Source of the DNA: Fragilaria radians
Taxonomy: Eukaryota > Bacillariophyta > Fragilariophyceae > Fragilariales > Fragilariaceae
Direction of reading: 5' to 3'
Length of the DNA: 21,291 bases
Assembly: GCA_900642245.1 (NCBI GenBank)
Contig: CAAAJI010000231.1
Span: 87,467 to 108,757 of the forward strand
The notes below the pieces were generated by a model, which had not been told where the DNA came from, ran no database searches, and worked only from the letters and a program-made list of their open reading frames with translations. Positions 18,231 through 21,291 of the stretch are shown piece by piece; positions within the stretch are counted from its first letter, which is position 1; each line of letters starts with the position of its first letter. A program made the translations under genes and the position numbers.

Positions 18231-18695
18231 ATGTTAACAAGTTCCATGAAATGATTTTGCATTGTGGATTTGATTGTTTGAAGCAGACTGCAACTATTCA
18301 TGGTTTGAGGGTGAAAGGTGATTTCAAGGTTTTTGAAGACAGTGCTTTGGCTAAAGCAAGCCAAAAGAATGTTACTCAAGACTGGAAGAAAGGGAGTCAA
18401 GTACCTGATGAAAGGGTTTATCTAGATATAAGCTCTATTAAGGACAAAAGTTATGGTGGTTCTTGCTTCTGGGTCTTAATTGTAGATGACTCCACGGACT
18501 GTTGCGGGGGCATCTTATTGAAGGCAAAAAGTGACCTAAAAGTCAAAGTGATGACTACTCGTCAACCTGAAGCTTGCAGGAGTCAATCTGAAATTCATAA
18601 AGTGTGATGATTCCAGTGAGAATAAGGCTTTATTTGAAGAATGTCGATCCAAACATTAGGTATCAAGTTTTAATTTTCTTAATAATCAGCTAATT
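18229..18695 (+). pseudogene. copia element 2, integrase
   Basis: Pre-integrase and integrase core. Seen: NKFHEMILHCGFDCLKQTA (the two His of the HHCC zinc site), then FEDSALAKASQKN, where the two Cys expected in C..CALAKA are replaced by Phe and Ser. VYLDISSIKDKSYGG carries the first catalytic Asp, and CFWVLIVDDSTD follows. After a frameshift near 18565, KFIKCDDSGENKALFEEC carries the second Asp. The Glu of the catalytic triad and the following core are missing, since the frame passes within about 20 codons into linker-like sequence. It cannot be active. Confidence 0.78.
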
Positions 18696-18915
18696 GACAT
18701 TGGTGATGACGTTATGCAGTCGAAAATTCAATTGCTTAATAAAGGTCAAGATGATTCTCAAGGAATTACAAATCAAGATGAGTTAAAGAGGATGACAATC
18801 TACAGGAAGATGCATCAATTCGAGAGCAATTTCAACCCAGATGCCACAGAATTAGTAGAGCAATTCAAGCAAGAAAGGGAAATATAACCTTATCAAATCA
18901 ATGTTGCATTATTTA
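18696..18915 (+). pseudogene. copia element 2, integrase-RT linker
   Basis: An open, hydrophilic stretch (IDIGDDVMQSKIQLLNKGQD and ATELVEQFKQERE) between integrase and RT. Linkers of copia elements are poorly conserved, so the call rests on position. A TAA stands at 18885-18887, before the RT. Confidence 0.5.
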
Positions 18916-19920
18916 GAGGAATGGTGATCAATGAAGAGCCTACTACCTTCAATCAAGCATGGAATCATAAAGATCCTAATGTCAGAGATAAATGGCGGGA
19001 GGCCATTAATAAGGAGTTTGATGAGATGATCAAGAAAGAAGTAGTATGGGAAATTATCAAGAAAGAAAACATTCCTAAGAATATAAGGACTATCAAATGT
19101 AAGTGGATTTTCAAGTTCAAGCGAAAAAAAGTTTTAAGAGCAAAGCTTGTTGCTTGGGGATATAGTCAGATTGCTGGAATCAATTTCAATGAAAGTTTTG
19201 CCCCCGTAATCAATGATGTTAGTTTTCGGATCATGTTAGTTGTAAACCAAATTGGAATCTAAAAGCTTGTATAGTTGATGTCAAAACTGCTCTCCTACTC
19301 GGCAAACTACAAGAAGTGATCTACATGAATATTCCGGAAGGCATGAATTCCGATTCTAATATTTGTTTATTACTAACCAAAATAATCTATGGTCTTGTGC
19401 AGAGCGTGAGAGAGTTCTATACGAAATGAATATCTGTACTCAACTAAATCGGGTTCGAAGAAAACACTATCCAAATAGAGTGGAATTTAAATGATTGGTA
19501 TTTACATTGATGATTGTTTGGTTGTCAGAATTGAGTTACAAATTGAAGAGTTAACTGATGATTTGAAGAAGAATGGCTTAAAGATTGAAAATAATCTTAC
19601 TGATTATTTGAGTTGTCGTATAATTGAGGATGTGAGGTGAAATCAAATTTTGATTCTTCAACCTCATTTAATTAAAAATTTGAAAGCCAAGTTTTGAGAG
19701 GAAGTTGCAAGCAAAAGGGTTAATCAAACTCCTGGGACTGCAAGGCTCAAAATTGTTTGCCCAGAAGATGAGGTTATAAACATTATTGACTCAAATCTAC
19801 AGAGCAGATACCTTTCTGGAGTTGGAATGCTTTTGTAGCTTGCAAAGTATTCTCAACATGATTTGTGCAATGTAGTGAGAGAATTGTCCAAATGCATGGA
19901 CAAAGCACTAATATTATTAA
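18916..19920 (+). pseudogene. copia element 2, reverse transcriptase
   Basis: RT copies element RNA to DNA. Signs in order: EEPTTFNQAWNHKDP and KWREAINKEFDEM (18920-19030); IKCKWIFKFKRKK; LRAKLVAWGYSQIAGINF; FAPVINDVSFRIMLV (to 19262, then stop). After a frame change come VDVKTALLLGKLQEVIYM with the first catalytic Asp (about 19275-19328) and IIYGLVQSVREFY. YIDD lies at 19503-19514, NNLTDYLSCRI at about 19589-19621, and SRYLSGVGML with NVVRELSKCMDKA follows. The copia match stops near 19905, so RNase H and the 3' LTR are absent. Many stops and shifts; not functional. Confidence 0.85.
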
Positions 19921-20250
19921 CTCATGAGCGTGGAAAAGTGTGAATTGTGGTCCATCGAAAACCAAGAAAGTGTGCCAAAGGGGAGAAAATTGATTGGATA
20001 TTGATGGATGTTCAAAGAGAAACGCCATGGGGTATTTAAAGCCAGATTAGTGGCTCTTGGTCTCTCCCAAGCGGCTGGACTTGTCTTTTCACGTCATTTC
20101 TTACCTCTTTGGTATGATGCAAGCTTATGAATCATACTTTGTTTTGATGCAGAAGCTGAATTTGGAAGCCTGGTCTTTGGATATTGAGACATCCTTCCTT
20201 TGAGGAAGAAATCTGCATGAAAATTTCAAAGGAAACTGTGAAATCTATGG
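19918..20250 (+). pseudogene. second copia RT start, likely continuation of element 1
   Basis: A new RT beginning follows directly on the truncated element 2 RT. It reads MSVEKCELWSIENQESVPKG, RKLIGY-stop-WMFKEKRHGV and FKARLVALGLSQAAGLVF. After a frame change LNLEAWSLDIETSFL carries the first catalytic Asp (about 20157-20200), then after another shift EEEICMKISKE. These are the first RT motifs of a copia element, distinct in residues from the element 2 RT. The fit with the end of the 16380-16632 linker suggests the same parent. No copia residues are recognised past about 20250. Confidence 0.7.
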
Positions 20251-20718
20251 TCCTGGGGGGTACAAAGGGTAATGCAGAGACAGTAGAAGTTTTGCCGTAC
20301 CATAAGTATAGACTAAATAGACTTGATTTAATCACTTTATATGAAATGGACAATATCCGGTCAGGGGTTAGGGGAAATGAGATCAATTTTAGGCCTAGAT
20401 GACAGGATCAATGCAGGAAATGATGAAGAATGTGATTGATGGGCTAAACAAGGGTCATTAAAGTCAAAGTCAAAAAGACTATAAAAGAAATTGGAGAATA
20501 TTTTGGCACAATCACCCTTGGTCAATCCTGGATTGTAGAGAAGGTAATCAAGCACATCACCATTGGCTCCAGGCTTCTTTGTTGCAAGACCAATGAATCA
20601 TGCCAAACTGATGAATGAGATAAAGCATACCTCTCCTTTACCTTGTCAAGAAGGCAACTCAGACCAGATCTTGCAAAAATCCAGTAAGGGTTCAAAGTGA
20701 TGAATGGTGCCGCTCCAG
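20251..20718. other. unassigned stretch after the retrotransposons
   Basis: The plus-strand frame runs on to 20402 without any copia motif, and the minus-strand frames here have no recognisable domain. No gene, LTR or RNA is recognised. Confidence 0.4.
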
Positions 20719-20741
20719 CACACACACACACACACACACAC
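20719..20741. repeat. (CA)11 microsatellite
   Basis: Eleven uninterrupted CA units plus one C, in non-coding DNA. Minus-strand frames over it read Val-Cys repeats, which are artefacts. Confidence 0.95.
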
Positions 20742-21082
20742 CCATACAAAAGAACTAAAATGCATCTTGTTGAATTTTGTTTGACAATCCAAGGACAAAA
20801 AAAAACTATGGAATAAGGCCACTCTTGGTAAGAGAAAAGGGGGTTTTAATAAAAGTGAAAACAGTTTTGCCGGGGAAAATGGAGGAAAGAAAAAGAGCAT
20901 CATGGACAATGTCATTCGTATCTGTGGTGCACCCTATGGCATGGATGTGTGTAACGCACCATTTTTTTTCACGGAGGGATCATCATTTTTGTCACTTTCG
21001 TTTCCAAAGGACTAAAAAAAAGAAATCACTAGTAAAAACTATCAGTTACTAGTCTTGTTGATTGATTTAACGAGTCAATTAC
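20742..21082. other. spacer upstream of the terminal open frame
   Basis: No gene recognised. Homopolymer A and T tracts are present. An in-frame TAA at 21069-21071 precedes the ATG of the next frame, so this is probably its 5' flank. Confidence 0.4.
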
Positions 21083-21291
21083 ATGGCTTGTTTGGATTTC
21101 ATTGGTGCTACAAAAGTTGGGACCATCGAACGAGAGATTGACGGTAACCTTGTAGGAAAATTTGTCGGAGAACGTGTCGGAATACGTTTCGTCGGAGAAC
21201 GTGTCGGAGGACGATACGAAGAAACAGACATGGGAGTAGGAGACAAGACTGTATTCTGGACTGAAGAAATTGTCGAACGCGTCGTATTGAA
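21083..21291 (+). CDS. 5' end of an open frame with a Val-Gly-Glu-Arg repeat (runs off the window)
   Basis: Unrecognised function. From ATG at 21083 the frame MACLDFIGATKVGTIERE continues open for 69 codons to the end of the window, after an in-frame TAA four codons upstream. It includes a 27-base, 9-residue tandem repeat: FVGERVGIR (21161-21187) and FVGERVGGR (21188-21214), followed by YEETDMGVGDKTVFWTEEI. The alternating Val/Gly and charged residues suggest a repetitive beta-type fold; this is inference. Codon use is GC-richer (many GGA, CGT, GTC) than the neighbouring decayed DNA, which favours a real gene. The length and any introns are unknown. Confidence 0.55.
   Translation, partial: MACLDFIGATKVGTIEREIDGNLVGKFVGERVGIRFVGERVGGRYEETDMGVGDKTVFWTEEIVERVVL

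Larger units (their letters stand above)
14560..20250 (+). mobile_element. decayed, nested Ty1/copia retrotransposons
   Basis: Reading plus strand in order: gag zinc knuckles, protease, integrase and linker of element 1 (14.56-16.63 kb); gag, protease, integrase, linker and RT of element 2 (16.82-19.91 kb); then an RT start (19.92-20.25 kb) that fits the missing continuation of element 1. Gag-PR-IN-RT order is diagnostic of copia. All parts carry stops and frameshifts, so neither is active. No pair of LTRs or target-site duplication could be recognised. Confidence 0.85.

Noticed and set aside
20522..20915. Minus-strand frames with Val-Cys runs (VCVCVCV)
   Set aside because: They are the translated (CA)n microsatellite.
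1..21291. CRISPR arrays, rRNA or tRNA genes, bacterial operons
   Set aside because: No regularly spaced repeats, no rRNA-like or tRNA-like stretches, and gene structure with GT-AG introns is eukaryotic.

Overview
The window reads as nuclear DNA of a diatom. It is AT-rich, and genes are split by short GT-AG introns (85-92 bp) with clean GTAAGT donors. It holds remains of Ty1/copia elements of the type common in diatoms, a relict that looks like a diatom Crypton-type ORF, and a protein family with a KIX-helix-like motif that I associate with diatom genomes. No species can be named from the sequence alone.

Layout. (1) 232-1420 and 2996-4150: two diverged minus-strand copies (A, B) of a two-exon gene of a KIX-like family, both with intact visible exons. 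(2) 4457-7351, plus strand: one intact, intronless 964-residue gene for an AASDH/ACSF4-type enzyme (adenylation domain, carrier domain, PQQ-like beta-propeller). Its binding-pocket residues match the beta-alanine code of non-ribosomal peptide synthetase adenylation domains. A 166-bp tandem duplication follows it. (3) About 8130-10620 and 11855-14412: a duplicated 2.5-kb unit carrying two more minus-strand copies (C, D) of the KIX-like family, each followed by a relict of a Crypton-like ORF. The core of the unit is nearly identical between copies (the 85-bp intron is 85/85 identical) while the flanks have diverged strongly, a pattern typical of gene conversion. C and D have each lost a different part of their 5' end. 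(4) About 14.56-20.25 kb: decayed copia retrotransposons on the plus strand. One element (gag, protease, integrase, linker, then the start of RT) appears to be split by a second element (gag, protease, integrase, RT), itself truncated before RNase H. (5) 20.25-21.08 kb: no recognisable gene, a (CA)11 microsatellite. (6) 21083 to the end: the start of an open frame with a Val-Gly repeat that runs off the window.

How the parts relate. AASDH is the only gene here with a clear biochemical role. Copy B and AASDH are divergently arranged across about 0.5 kb and may share a promoter region. The four KIX-like copies are all on the minus strand with the same phase-2 intron, so they descend from one gene by local duplication. 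Their KIX-like helix suggests protein contacts in transcription, but that is inference. The rest of the window is dominated by decayed mobile DNA.
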